Source of the DNA: a virus
IMG/VR virus record: IMGVR_UViG_3300035660_000040
Coordinates: 1 to 37,237 of that record
Length of the DNA: 37,237 nt
Direction: 5' to 3' (one strand)
The notes below the pieces were generated by a model, which had not been told where the DNA came from, did no database searches, and worked only from the letters and a program-made list of their open reading frames with translations. Position numbers and translations under genes: made by a program. This document shows positions 15,853 to 22,393 of this stretch, piece by piece (position 1 is the first letter of the stretch; each line of letters opens with the position of its first letter).

Positions 15853-17370
15853 TTACGAATGAGTATGCTCTCGAATGACGCTCTGAATTTCTTGAACGAA
15901 TCGTCTAGGCCCGGGAGTCCAGCAGCCCAGAACTTGCACAGATGGGAGTTTTGATTCTACTGCATTAACGAATTCGTGCATTCTCGCATCCGCAAGCTGT
16001 TGCGTCTGTGTTTTCACAATATTTGCTTCCGCAAGTGCCGCCTTTGTGTCAATAACTTCTTTACGCGCCGCGACAAGTTCCTTCTGAGAGTCCGCTTCAC
16101 CAATTATCTGCCCCATGTAGATTTCTAGAGCTTCAATCTCAGAGTGATTTGTCTCCATTTCCGCCCGCAATGTACGGGCTTCCTCATCTGAGACTGCCGA
16201 CGCGAGTGCTTTAGGCCATAGTTTGTCATTGATCTCCTGTTCTCGATTTGACAGTTCTGCGAGTCTGGCTTTGACTTGGTCAAGAGACATGGCGTTTTTC
16301 TTCGCCAAGTTAAAGACGTCAACGCCTTTCTTCGTCGCTTCCTTCATCAACTCAATTATGTTTTTATCCATTTTTTTCACTTCATTATTTTGTACATGTG
16401 ATTCTTGAACGGGCTTATACTCAGGGTTCTCCTTTTCCAAAATGCCCTCTAATTTCTTACGGATGGCGTCCTTTTCCGTAGCGGGAATATCTTCAGTTTG
16501 ATCTAATCTTGCGAGAGCGTTTCGCACATGCGGTAGGCTTATTGACCCGTCCGCATTTTTGTAAGGAAGTTTCCGCAAACTCTTATTCCCGTCTTTACCC
16601 TTCGCATCTTCAGGGACCCACATGAAGCAACTATCTGGAAAACTTGCGTCGCCGAAGCCCTCCTGCAACGTTAACGCACGCTGAAGAGATTCAAGCATCT
16701 CCGCGAAGGCGTTTGGGTCCCCCGGCGTCATTTTCTCGTCAAGAACAGAGATGCCGTTAAACTCAAAACCGTAGGGCACGATTCCAATTTCCCCCGTCGG
16801 AATTTGAACGACACGAATCCCGCCCTGATCTGGAATCAGCCAGTTAATGTCAACGCTGACGTTACCGTTAGTCTCAATAATCGTCTTAATCTGCTTGTCA
16901 CATGTTCCCCAGAACTCTATCGCCTGCTCCGTCTCATTCCAAGCGGTCTTCGTTATGACGTTCACCGTTGGATTGGGATAATCCATTGAATGATCAATAT
17001 CAAAGTGCTTGCCCACGAGCGTCGGTGCGGCTTTGATTAAATCCGCTTTTGCTTCAGTGTAATCTCTCGGCGGTTCGCCCGGGTGCCGCGTTATGACGGG
17101 GTGAAGTGCAAAACCGTGAACGTTAAAAGCGCCGTTTACGCCTTCAGTGAATTGTATTTTGCCGAGCGGCAGAAAGAGAGAAACTTTACCTTCCTTCGCC
17201 CGCGTTACTGCCGCCCAAGCTGCCTTAGCGCCATGAACGTCGCAGTTTTTCTCTCCTTTCTTTTCACACTGCTGATAGACGCTGTTAAAGACGCTCATCC
17301 ACATTCTCTTTTCTTTGTCACTCAGACCTTTCGTCTGTTCAGGTAAATCTTCAATTTTTGAATACGGCAT
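15853..17370 (-). CDS. ChaB-domain / head maturation protease / scaffold fusion
   Basis: 505 aa with four parts. (1) Residues 1-55, MPYSKIEDLPEQTKG...VFNSVYQQC...AKAAWAAV, match ChaB domains. (2) Residues of about 65-200, with VNVHGFALHP-type strands and LVGKHFDIDHSMDYPNP, resemble prohead protease/DUF2213-like capsid proteins. (3) Residues of about 240-320, SFPDSCFMWVPEDAK...RKLPYKNADGSISLPHVRNALARL, match a small domain often found behind such proteases. (4) The last 170 residues are helical and charged, suiting a scaffold. The start is the ATG at 17370, which has GGTGA nearby; an ATG four codons earlier (17382) is less likely. It lies upstream of decoration and capsid genes, as expected. 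Confidence 0.75.
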   Translation of the reverse strand: MPYSKIEDLPEQTKGLSDKEKRMWMSVFNSVYQQCEKKGEKNCDVHGAKAAWAAVTRAKEGKVSLFLPLGKIQFTEGVNGAFNVHGFALHPVITRHPGEPPRDYTEAKADLIKAAPTLVGKHFDIDHSMDYPNPTVNVITKTAWNETEQAIEFWGTCDKQIKTIIETNGNVSVDINWLIPDQGGIRVVQIPTGEIGIVPYGFEFNGISVLDEKMTPGDPNAFAEMLESLQRALTLQEGFGDASFPDSCFMWVPEDAKGKDGNKSLRKLPYKNADGSISLPHVRNALARLDQTEDIPATEKDAIRKKLEGILEKENPEYKPVQESHVQNNEVKKMDKNIIELMKEATKKGVDVFNLAKKNAMSLDQVKARLAELSNREQEINDKLWPKALASAVSDEEARTLRAEMETNHSEIEALEIYMGQIIGEADSQKELVAARKEVIDTKAALAEANIVKTQTQQLADARMHEFVNAVESKLPSVQVLGCWTPGPRRFVQEIQSVIREHTHS

Positions 17371-17506
17371 ACTTTTCACCATGATGATAAAACTGAGTTA
17401 ATTGGAAAGGTGTGATTCTTGTTTTTTCCACAAACCAAACGCTTACGTCTTCCACTATGTTGACGCTGCAAGAAACCTTTACAGTCTGTTTTTGGGCATT
17501 TTGGGT

Positions 17507-17893
17507 TCATGTCTCATACTCCCAATCAATTATCGTGACAAGAAAGTCCGCCGCCAGATGGGCAACTCTGCGGCAATCGTAAATGTAAATTTGCTTCAGC
17601 GCATCAAAAAGCTGCTGAACAGTCTTGAACTCCGTGCCCGTCAAGTCTTCTTTCTTAATGTCATTGAGCTTCATCAATCTGACGTTCGTGATCTTAACGG
17701 AGGTTAAGGGCATGCAGAAAGACGTCAGAAGGACACGATCTCCGGGCCTAAACTCTTTTGCTTTCTTGTCGCCCAAACGAAAGCTGCGAGTTTTCACCCT
17801 TGTATGAATTAGAGCACAATATTCTGGAAAGAAATCCAGTGTTTTTATGGGAAGTTCACGAATCTGCAGCGGAGCGCTTTCTTCAGTCTGCAA
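17507..17893 (-). CDS. ASCH-domain protein
   Basis: 128 aa. It has the ASCH/PUA-like beta-barrel pattern: LPIKTLDFFPEYCALIHTRVKTRSFRLGDKKAKEFRPGDRVLLTSF, where the helix is followed by k.kT.t.R and then GD.v.l, and later LTSVKITNVRLMKL. ASCH domains bind RNA or modified nucleosides, and one subgroup (YqfB) hydrolyses N4-acetylcytidine. Start by TTG (17893) 2 nt after the stop of the coiled-coil gene, so translation is probably by reinitiation, since no Shine-Dalgarno is seen. A second ASCH protein is encoded at 20324-20596. Its place among structural genes suggests a moron. Confidence 0.7.
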   Translation of the reverse strand: MQTEESAPLQIRELPIKTLDFFPEYCALIHTRVKTRSFRLGDKKAKEFRPGDRVLLTSFCMPLTSVKITNVRLMKLNDIKKEDLTGTEFKTVQQLFDALKQIYIYDCRRVAHLAADFLVTIIDWEYET

Positions 17894-17895
17894 GT

Positions 17896-18045
17896 CTAGT
17901 ACACATCGAGCAATTTGTTTAGTTGTGTAATTCTATTCTTCGTGGACTCAATTTCCTCTCTTATGAGAACCTTAATCTGGGCAATCTCATTTTTGAGAGA
18001 GGAGACTTTTTCATTTCTCTTTTTTAATTCAGACTCGTAATCCAT
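17896..18045 (-). CDS. 49-aa coiled-coil protein
   Basis: The ATG at 18045 opens a 50-codon frame ending at TAG 17896-17898, 2 nt before the ASCH gene. The product is almost wholly a charged coiled coil (SELKKRNEKVSSLKNEIAQIK then EEIESTKNRITQLNKLL) with heptad leucines/isoleucines. It is too short for a scaffold. It might be a partner of the membrane protein upstream, in the way lysis accessory proteins pair with holins; this is only inference. A leader with three hairpins lies immediately upstream. Confidence 0.6.
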   Translation of the reverse strand: MDYESELKKRNEKVSSLKNEIAQIKVLIREEIESTKNRITQLNKLLDVY

Positions 18046-18054
18046 CTGTTTTAC

Positions 18055-18126
18055 ACCCGGTTCCCAAAAAGAGGGAACTTCGTGGGCTTTTCACCCATTT
18101 GCCGACTTGCACGGCTCATCAGGGGT
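18055..18126 (-). ncRNA. Structured leader: three consecutive hairpins, hammerhead-like core
   Basis: On the minus strand, three stem-loops lie in a row: GCCG/CGGC (18101-18115), TGGG/CCCA (18083-18097) and GTTCCC/GGGAAC (18060-18078), ending about 15 nt before the 49-aa gene's ATG. They are preceded by CTGATGA (18116-18122). CGAA lies between hairpins two and three, and ACCC/GGGT could close the whole element. That is the skeleton of a hammerhead ribozyme (CUGAUGA, stem II, GAA, stem III, C at the cleavage position, stem I). Stem II is irregular, however, and residue 15.1 is G instead of A. A plain regulatory or terminator structure is just as possible. Confidence 0.45.
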
Positions 18127-18133
18127 TTGTCTT

Positions 18134-18595
18134 CTACGCAGGTTTTGGTTTCTTGAACGCCGTTGGGAAGACTTGAGCCAAGACGGAGGCTAACAAATCA
18201 AGGAAGAATATGATGGCTGTTCCAATTATCCTCCATTCAGCCGTCGGTGCCATGTTGAATACTATCGCTATTGTGCCAAAGTAGTATGATGCGGTTTGGT
18301 AGAATTTGTTGATGTTGTATATCTCAGCAACTCCGTCAGCTTGGGCTCCGTATTTCGCAGTCAGGAACCCAAAGACGTTACGCAGCCAAATGAACCCTAC
18401 CGATACCGAACCACCGAGAAGAGTTGTCTTCAAGAAAACGACAATTCCGTTGAACGGATAGGGAACAGAAGCTACGTTAATGACCTCTAACGCAGTGTAA
18501 ACTCCAATTGTCACACCCGCCAATATCAAAAGTATTGTGGTGATGACAAGAAGTGCAGCTGCGAAGGTCTTAGGCTTCCAAAACAATTCACTCAT
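18134..18595 (-). CDS. Integral membrane protein (possible holin or virion membrane protein)
   Basis: About 153 aa, starting at the ATG of MSELFWKP (18595) with GGAGGTG upstream. Three or four hydrophobic helices are visible: FAAALLVITTILLILAGVTIGVYTAL, a middle segment around FLKTTLLGGSVSVGFIWL, YYFGTIAIVFNMA, and IIGTAIIFFLDLLASVLAQV. The C-terminus is basic (FKKPKPA). Multi-span size and genomic place between portal and protease allow a holin or a host membrane modifier. No family assigned. RNA-like stem structures lie on both sides of the gene, which may control its expression separately from the capsid genes. Confidence 0.65.
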   Translation of the reverse strand: MSELFWKPKTFAAALLVITTILLILAGVTIGVYTALEVINVASVPYPFNGIVVFLKTTLLGGSVSVGFIWLRNVFGFLTAKYGAQADGVAEIYNINKFYQTASYYFGTIAIVFNMAPTAEWRIIGTAIIFFLDLLASVLAQVFPTAFKKPKPA

Positions 18596-18646
18596 TTTGT
18601 CTCGCACCTCCGTCTACATTTTTATGATTAAACAGAAAAATTTGAG

Positions 18647-18724
18647 ACGCTGCGGGAATGAAGCCCAAAAGTCTTGGGAGGGAGAAAGGAGAAGCCTTCA
18701 TTCTTGCACTCCCGCAGTTTCGTC
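18647..18724 (-). ncRNA. Long conserved-looking stem structure at end of portal gene
   Basis: On the minus strand, GACG/CGTC outer pairs, then CTGCGGG with CCCGCAG (7 bp), then AATGAAG with CTTCATT (7 bp), enclose a small hairpin CCCAA/TTGGG. The 5' arm is the last codons of the portal gene (stop at 18698) and the 3' arm is intergenic, about 50 nt before the membrane protein's start. Such an interrupted stem could act as a transcription attenuator, RNA processing site or translational switch between portal and membrane protein. Confidence 0.5.
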
Positions 18725-19978
18725 CGTCTTACTTTGTGCTGGCGTCGCGCCCGTTTCGAGTTCCTTTTTCTCTAAGTTGACGCCCATTCCCATGAGAATA
18801 TCGCGCCACTCCGGCGTTGTGATGCCTTTAAGTTCCCATGTTTTCTCAAGAATCGGCAAGAGAACTTCAGATTTCGGCTTGTCGCCAAGTTGCCAATTCA
18901 TACGAACCTGAGCTTTACTGGGATCAAGACCCTCCTCCTTGACCCACGCGTCAAAAATCCACGTTTCAGTCATTCTCTTCAAGTAACGCTGAGAGGAGAC
19001 AACTCGTCGCTCTCCCATCATCATTGCCGCGTTTGCGGCTGCCTCGGTAAAGTTCGCTCCGCCGCCTAAGATCAACTTTGGATACGGCGTTCCGAGAGCA
19101 AGATAGAATGAGTTCCAAATCATTTCAGCGTAGAAGTCAAGCCCGCGCATACGTTCTGGGATAAGAGAGAGCACTTTAGCGTCAGGTTTGTTGATCGCCA
19201 TTCGTGCGTTCTTGAGTGTCTGAATCTTCGTGTGATATTCTTTCAGTTTATCATCAGAAAGCCCGGGCAAAACCCATAACTCGTTGTATGAGGAGAACTT
19301 CTCAATCTGCTCCATCATTGCCTTCTGAATTCTGTTCTTAATCTCTGCGAATGCAGGGCGAGTTCCGCCTTCCACACTCATCGCTGTGCAGAGAGCTTGC
19401 AGAATTCCCACGCCAATAGGTGACCGCCCGATGCGATTGTAACAGAAAGGAATTATTGTGTCTGCAGCATAAGAGGCGCTTTCCGTTTGAACTGCTTTGA
19501 GACTCAAAGCCATCTCATCAAATTCAAAAGACTGAATCGTGCCCGGTAAAATACGAGCAAGAGTTTCGATCTTTACAGGGTTTTTCTTCCAGAGAAAAGA
19601 GTTTCCATATCCAGTTAAGTCTCTACTCACTTCTTGAAGTAACTCATCTATTCCGAAAAACTTGCACTTATCATCAACAACTTCTTTTGCCGTTCGCCCG
19701 TCTTGAGTTACGGTCTTATATTCTTGATTCATTGTGACCTGAAAGCCGTTGCCTGTAATGACGTCTGCGATAAAGTCAATTGCTGAGCGAATGTCCGGGT
19801 CGCCCATGAGTGTCTTATTCATATCTTGAAAGGTCGGGTCTGGGTAAACTTTGCCTCCGTAAGACTTCTCAGGGATAACGAGACTCCCGGGACCCTTGCC
19901 CGCTAGTGTCTTTAATCCTTCAAAAAGTTTCTGAAGATATGCGCTCACTCGGTTACTTCCTTTCGGGCTCATTTCCAC
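18698..19978 (-). CDS. Portal protein (HK97/SPP1-type)
   Basis: About 426 aa from GTG 19978, or 424 from the ATG two codons on. Typical portal sequence runs: DPTFQDMNKTLMGDPDIRSAIDFIADVITGNGFQV (N-terminal), LLQEVSRDLTGYGNSFLWKKN, IPFCYNRIGRSPIGVGILQALCTA (the y.....g.spi.....l.. signature), and NSFYLALGTPYPKLILGGGANFTEAAANA followed by a helical crown. It forms the dodecameric DNA entry vertex and docks the terminase. A TATA-like GCATAAAG centred about 29 nt before the GTG suggests a promoter with almost no leader, so this may be the first gene of the late structural transcript. Confidence 0.85.
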   Translation of the reverse strand: MEMSPKGSNRVSAYLQKLFEGLKTLAGKGPGSLVIPEKSYGGKVYPDPTFQDMNKTLMGDPDIRSAIDFIADVITGNGFQVTMNQEYKTVTQDGRTAKEVVDDKCKFFGIDELLQEVSRDLTGYGNSFLWKKNPVKIETLARILPGTIQSFEFDEMALSLKAVQTESASYAADTIIPFCYNRIGRSPIGVGILQALCTAMSVEGGTRPAFAEIKNRIQKAMMEQIEKFSSYNELWVLPGLSDDKLKEYHTKIQTLKNARMAINKPDAKVLSLIPERMRGLDFYAEMIWNSFYLALGTPYPKLILGGGANFTEAAANAAMMMGERRVVSSQRYLKRMTETWIFDAWVKEEGLDPSKAQVRMNWQLGDKPKSEVLLPILEKTWELKGITTPEWRDILMGMGVNLEKKELETGATPAQSKTDETAGVQE

Positions 19979-20002
19979 TTTCGCGCGTTGCGCCAGTAAC
20001 TT

Positions 20003-20012
20003 TCTTTATGCA
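20003..20012 (-). promoter_or_regulatory. TATA-like promoter of the portal/structural unit
   Basis: On the minus strand TGCATAAAG is centred near 20007, about 29 nt before the portal GTG (19978). This is the usual archaeal TATA-to-start spacing for a very short or absent leader. It faces away from the plus-strand unit that starts at 20158, so the 179-bp gap is a divergent promoter region. Confidence 0.4.
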
Positions 20013-20084
20013 CTTTTAGAAGAAGTAAGAACGATAATTCTAAGGCGCATTTTGAGTTCTACTAACGTAAGGCGCGAGAGAACC

Positions 20085-20093
20085 TTTATTAAA
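20085..20093 (+). promoter_or_regulatory. TATA-like promoter of the plus-strand unit
   Basis: TTTATTAAA, followed by more A/T-rich boxes up to 20119, lies 65-70 nt before the ATG at 20158. TTGGAG stands 9 nt before that ATG. The arrangement fits an archaeal promoter with a short leader for the only two plus-strand genes. Confidence 0.4.
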
Positions 20094-20157
20094 GACGACG
20101 TAATAAAGAAAGTTAATAACCTAGTTGCATTGTGAGTTTCAGTTTGGAGACTTAAAG

Positions 20158-20313
20158 ATGCCCACCTGCAAGAAGTGCAACAAAGACGCTGACTGGGTAA
20201 GCAAAACAGGATATTGCATGCGTTGCGCCCGCAGAGCATTACTACCTTATTTCGCATCACTCTTCATCTTCATCGTGTTGCTCATTGTAAGTTGGAAGGT
20301 CTTCTTTACGTGA
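20158..20313 (+). CDS. 51-aa zinc-ribbon membrane protein
   Basis: The ATG at 20158 has GGAG at good spacing. The N-terminal half carries two CxxC pairs (CKKC at residues 4-7 and CMRC at about 21-24), a compact treble-clef or ribbon. The C-terminal half is one transmembrane helix (LLPYFASLFIFIVLLIVSWKVFF). Single-span zinc-ribbon proteins are widespread in archaea; function unknown. With the ASCH gene it forms the only plus-strand unit, opposite to all surrounding viral genes and placed exactly between the early and late halves. This is a common site for cargo (moron) genes. Confidence 0.65.
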   Translation: MPTCKKCNKDADWVSKTGYCMRCARRALLPYFASLFIFIVLLIVSWKVFFT

Positions 20314-20323
20314 GCGCGAGCCC

Positions 20324-20596
20324 ATGTTCAAGCGCCGTGCCCGAGCAGTTAGCTTTTACGCACGCCGAGGCGTCTATGCTGCCGTTTTGAGCGGGGCAAA
20401 GAACGTTGAGTATAAGGCGGACACGATCTTCTGGCGCTCAAGACTACGGGGCAAAAATCCGCCCGTAACGGCGGTCTTCATCTGCGGGCGAAAGGTGTTA
20501 AGGCGGCGAATACAAAAAATCAGTTATGAGCGAACGCCGTCCGGACTTCAAGAAATCAAGACGCCGATGTGCTTCGCGTTGCATCTTGAAAGTTGA
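20324..20596 (+). CDS. Small ASCH-domain protein
   Basis: 90 aa. The opening, SFYARRGVYAAVLSGAKNVEYKADTIFWRSRLRG, follows the ASCH pattern s...ey...vlsG.K.vEyR...fw, and PVTAVFICGRKVLRRRIQKISYERTPSG supplies the next strands. ASCH proteins recognise RNA or modified bases. In some mobile elements they accompany antiviral or toxin genes. Starts 11 nt after the zinc-ribbon gene with only a weak ribosome site (GAGCGCGAG). It is not a close copy of the other ASCH protein (17507-17893), so the two were probably acquired separately. Confidence 0.6.
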   Translation: MFKRRARAVSFYARRGVYAAVLSGAKNVEYKADTIFWRSRLRGKNPPVTAVFICGRKVLRRRIQKISYERTPSGLQEIKTPMCFALHLES

Positions 20597-20680
20597 ACCG
20601 CACATTCAAAAAGAGTATCGTGATCTTCCTTCGTTTCATAAGAGTATTAACATAGCACGACATCTTCACTCTAGCAAGGG

Positions 20681-20690
20681 CTTTTTTTGA
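20681..20690 (+). terminator. T-rich terminator after the plus-strand unit
   Basis: GGGCTTTTTTTG follows 85 nt after the ASCH stop. A run of seven T residues on the coding strand is a standard archaeal termination signal and would end the two-gene plus-strand transcript. Confidence 0.45.
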
Positions 20691-20902
20691 AAAAACTTCT
20701 AGAATCCGCGAAAGCTGTGTGGTCATAATAAGTATTATCGCCACGCGAGGCAACATCGCGTAAGCGCTCGCGTACTCATGCACTTACGTAACCCTTACAA
20801 CTTTTTTTGTATCGCTTCCGAGAAAAAGCAACGGGCTTGATAAAATTCTCTATGACCACAGAAGCACAAAAACTTGTTCAGAATAAAACAAGCTCCTTTC
20901 AA

Positions 20903-20949
20903 GACGAGAGATTACGGGACACTGGGCTTTTTGCAAACCCAATGTCGTC
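20903..20949 (-). ncRNA. Stem-loop element, copy 1
   Basis: On the minus strand the outer stem is GACGA/TCGTC, and the inner stem ACATTGGG/CCCAGTGT is fully paired with one G-U wobble around an A/T-rich loop. An 11-nt bulge lies on the 3' side. The last 27 nt on the plus strand align without gaps to copy 2 at 21120-21164, sharing TGGGCTT and CCCARTGTCGTC. The pairing is better on the minus strand, so the transcript is probably from that strand. Confidence 0.5.
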
Positions 20950-21119
20950 ATTAAGAAGACGTTGAAAGCAGCACAACCTCTCATACAGATCACTATCTAT
21001 TTTAGTAGTAGAGTGAGCGATATCGGCGCATTTTTCTGGCGTCTGACTGCTTAGGGTATAGCACACTCAACTTCTGAAACAGAGAGTAAACGGCACATAA
21101 GAGCTACGTTCGTTCAAGA

Positions 21120-21164
21120 GACGACGTTAGGCGAAGCTGGGCTTCAAAAAACCCCAGTGTCGTC
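21120..21164 (-). ncRNA. Stem-loop element, copy 2
   Basis: Outer stem GACGAC/GTCGTC (6 bp), inner stem CTGGG/CCCAG around an A-rich loop, and a bulge of about 11 nt on one side. It has the same layout as copy 1, 217 bp away. The one change within the shared stem (A to G) keeps pairing. It lies 18 nt beyond the end of the 48-aa gene, so it could be a 3' structure of that transcript. Confidence 0.5.
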
Positions 21165-21181
21165 AAGTTGATGCGTGCGCT

Positions 21182-21328
21182 TTACGGGTAAATCTCCACG
21201 GCAGATTCACCTATCTTAAGCCCGTTTAAAGTCCGGGATTCAACTCTGTCATCAAAATGAACTCTGTAATGCTTGACGGGCTTGTCTCCTCCAATGAATA
21301 TGCCTAATATTTTGTTTTTATTCGTCAT
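21182..21328 (-). CDS. 48-aa hypothetical protein
   Basis: The ATG at 21328 overlaps the preceding TGA (ATGA), and the frame ends at TAA 21182-21184. The product contains ILGIFIGGDKPVKHYRVHFDD, ESRTLNGLKIGESAVEIYP: alternating strands, like a small five-stranded barrel. Polar and hydrophobic residues alternate well and translational coupling is clear. No family recognised. It is the last gene of the minus-strand early block before the non-coding region. Confidence 0.55.
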   Translation of the reverse strand: MTNKNKILGIFIGGDKPVKHYRVHFDDRVESRTLNGLKIGESAVEIYP

Positions 21329-21483
21329 GGAATGCTTAACTTCCTGAGCGTAAATCGTCTTTCGTCTTCCAAGAATCTTCTTCGTTCATCAATCTCTTTC
21401 GCTGAGCGGCAATCGTCGCACAGCCATTGCCCTTTCTCAAAATGCAAGTTCTCTTTCGCGCCGCAGATCGCACAATGAGCCAT
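21325..21483 (-). CDS. 52-aa zinc-ribbon protein
   Basis: The ATG at 21483 overlaps the upstream stop (TAATG). The sequence MAHCAICGAKENLHF...WLCDDCRSAKEIDERRRF has two CxxC pairs (Cys4/Cys7 and Cys22/Cys25), which make a zinc ribbon like the DNA- or RNA-binding small proteins of phages and archaeal viruses. A charged helix follows. It is one of many small zinc proteins between 21 and 25 kb. Confidence 0.65.
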   Translation of the reverse strand: MAHCAICGAKENLHFEKGQWLCDDCRSAKEIDERRRFLEDERRFTLRKLSIP

Positions 21484-21752
21484 TAATCTTCCTCTTCCTC
21501 AGGCTTAATGCCCGGCTTCCAGAGCTTGCGGGCGGTTGTGGGCTGGCGCTGCTTGAAGTGCTCTGAATGAGAGAACTTTGTCACGCGGCGCTTGTTAATC
21601 GCGGCGATTCTCTCTTGTCTTGCAACTCTTTCAATTTCCATTCTTACTTTCTGAACGCTCGCGCCTGACACGATGCCCTTTCTGGGCTCTGAGAAATCTT
21701 CAGGTTGAGGCGTTGGTGGTTCTGTACCCGCAGGTTTAGCCCGCACAATCAT
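21483..21752 (-). CDS. 89-aa basic hypothetical protein
   Basis: ATG at 21752 with AAGGA close upstream. The first 30 residues are rich in proline and glutamate (GTEPPTPQPEDFSEPRKG), and a basic helix follows (VQKVRMEIERVARQERIAAINKRRV). The end is basic, then acidic (KPGIKPEEEED). It is probably disordered except for the helix. Two tandem stem-loops in the leader (21786-21826) suggest control of this gene. Function unknown; nucleic-acid binding is possible from its charge. Confidence 0.55.
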   Translation of the reverse strand: MIVRAKPAGTEPPTPQPEDFSEPRKGIVSGASVQKVRMEIERVARQERIAAINKRRVTKFSHSEHFKQRQPTTARKLWKPGIKPEEEED

Positions 21753-21785
21753 TGTTTCCTTCGGGGATGTGGGCTTGTGACGCTT

Positions 21786-21826
21786 GAGAAAAGCGCTTAT
21801 TCTCTTGAGTAAGCCCGTTCTTACTC
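21786..21826 (-). promoter_or_regulatory. Two tandem hairpins in the leader of the 89-aa gene
   Basis: On the minus strand GAGTAAG-AACGGG-CTTACTC (7-bp perfect stem, 21807-21826) is directly followed by GAGAA...TTCTC (21786-21804). They start at the stop codon of the upstream zinc protein and end about 34 nt before the next start codon. They could be an attenuator or a processing site. Confidence 0.45.
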
Positions 21827-22244
21827 ACCTCATAGAGCGGTAAATGATGTCGATTAACTCAATGCCCTCGCGTTCACAGTCGCGTATGATCTGCAAGAGT
21901 TTCCGCGGCGGGTAGAGGCGTTCGCAGTTCCCGCAGAGCTTCTTGACGCACACGCGATGAATCCAAACGTGCCCCATACCCGGAGCCGCCAATCGCCCTT
22001 TGCAGTCGCACTTATTCGCCGTGAGCCACCAGACCCTTCCGCAGTGTTCACAGGCGCCATAAATGAAGCCCATACTCTGAAGTTTTTTAACGGCGGCTTT
22101 GAGCGTCTCCTTACTGAACATCTCTGCGGCTTTCTCTTCGCCTGACATTAAGATGATGAGCGCACAGGTCTGAGTTTCCGTTATATACCCGATCGCCACG
22201 CTCATGCCCTCCTTAATGCCCTGAACTTCGCGAGCGCTCTGCAA
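21825..22244 (-). CDS. Zinc-finger protein, 139 aa
   Basis: N-terminal alpha/beta part (VAIGYITETQTCALIILMSGEEKAAEMFSKETLKAAVKKLQ), then a zinc-rich region: CEHCGRVWWLTANKCDCKGRL...VWIHRVCVKKLCGNCERLYPP with at least seven cysteines, enough for two zinc sites. A C-terminal helix follows. The frame starts at a TTG (22244), but the ATG at 22205 (AAGGAGG just before it) may be used. Such proteins can be transcription regulators or DNA-binding accessory factors; nothing more specific is visible. A TATA-like CTCTATTATG lies about 37 nt upstream of the TTG. Confidence 0.6.
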   Translation of the reverse strand: MQSAREVQGIKEGMSVAIGYITETQTCALIILMSGEEKAAEMFSKETLKAAVKKLQSMGFIYGACEHCGRVWWLTANKCDCKGRLAAPGMGHVWIHRVCVKKLCGNCERLYPPRKLLQIIRDCEREGIELIDIIYRSMR

Positions 22245-22337
22245 TCCTGTGGAAAGAAGTTCGTGGTCAGGCGGAGTTCTGCATAATAGAGATAATAACG
22301 AATTTCATCTCTTATTCTCATCTTACGCACCCGATCA

Positions 22338-22375
22338 CAAAAAAAGAAGAGTGATTTCGCCCGAATTTCACGGGC
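22338..22375 (-). terminator. Hairpin plus T-run terminator
   Basis: On the minus strand GCCCG-TGAAATT-CGGGC (22359-22375) is followed by CTCTTCTTTTTTTG. It lies just after the stop of the AbrB-like gene (22394). With the promoter at 22845-22853 it delimits a one-gene transcription unit. Confidence 0.6.
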
Positions 22376-22393
22376 TTTACGAGGGTGTTACGC

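Larger units (their letters stand above)
20597..21181. other. 585-bp non-coding region between early and late blocks
   Basis: No convincing gene is seen on either strand. It holds T-runs (20682-20688, 20802-20808), small palindromes (ATAATA-AG-TATTAT near 20726, TTACGTAA near 20783), a GCG-rich segment with repeated TCGCGTA (about 20755-20775), and two related stem-loop elements. It is the largest non-coding stretch and separates the terminase side from the portal side, where pac/cos sites, origins or regulatory RNAs are often found. Which of these it contains cannot be decided by reading alone. Confidence 0.6.

Noticed and set aside
17370-17500. Possible 31-codon minus-strand frame (TTG start, product with KRLVCGKNKN) between the ASCH and protease genes
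   Set aside because: Very short, with a non-ATG start, a weak ribosome site and no coupling; not enough to call a gene.
20556-20783. Minus-strand 75-codon frame in the non-coding region
   Set aside because: It overlaps the plus-strand ASCH gene and a T-run, has no ribosome site, and shows no residue pattern of a known family.
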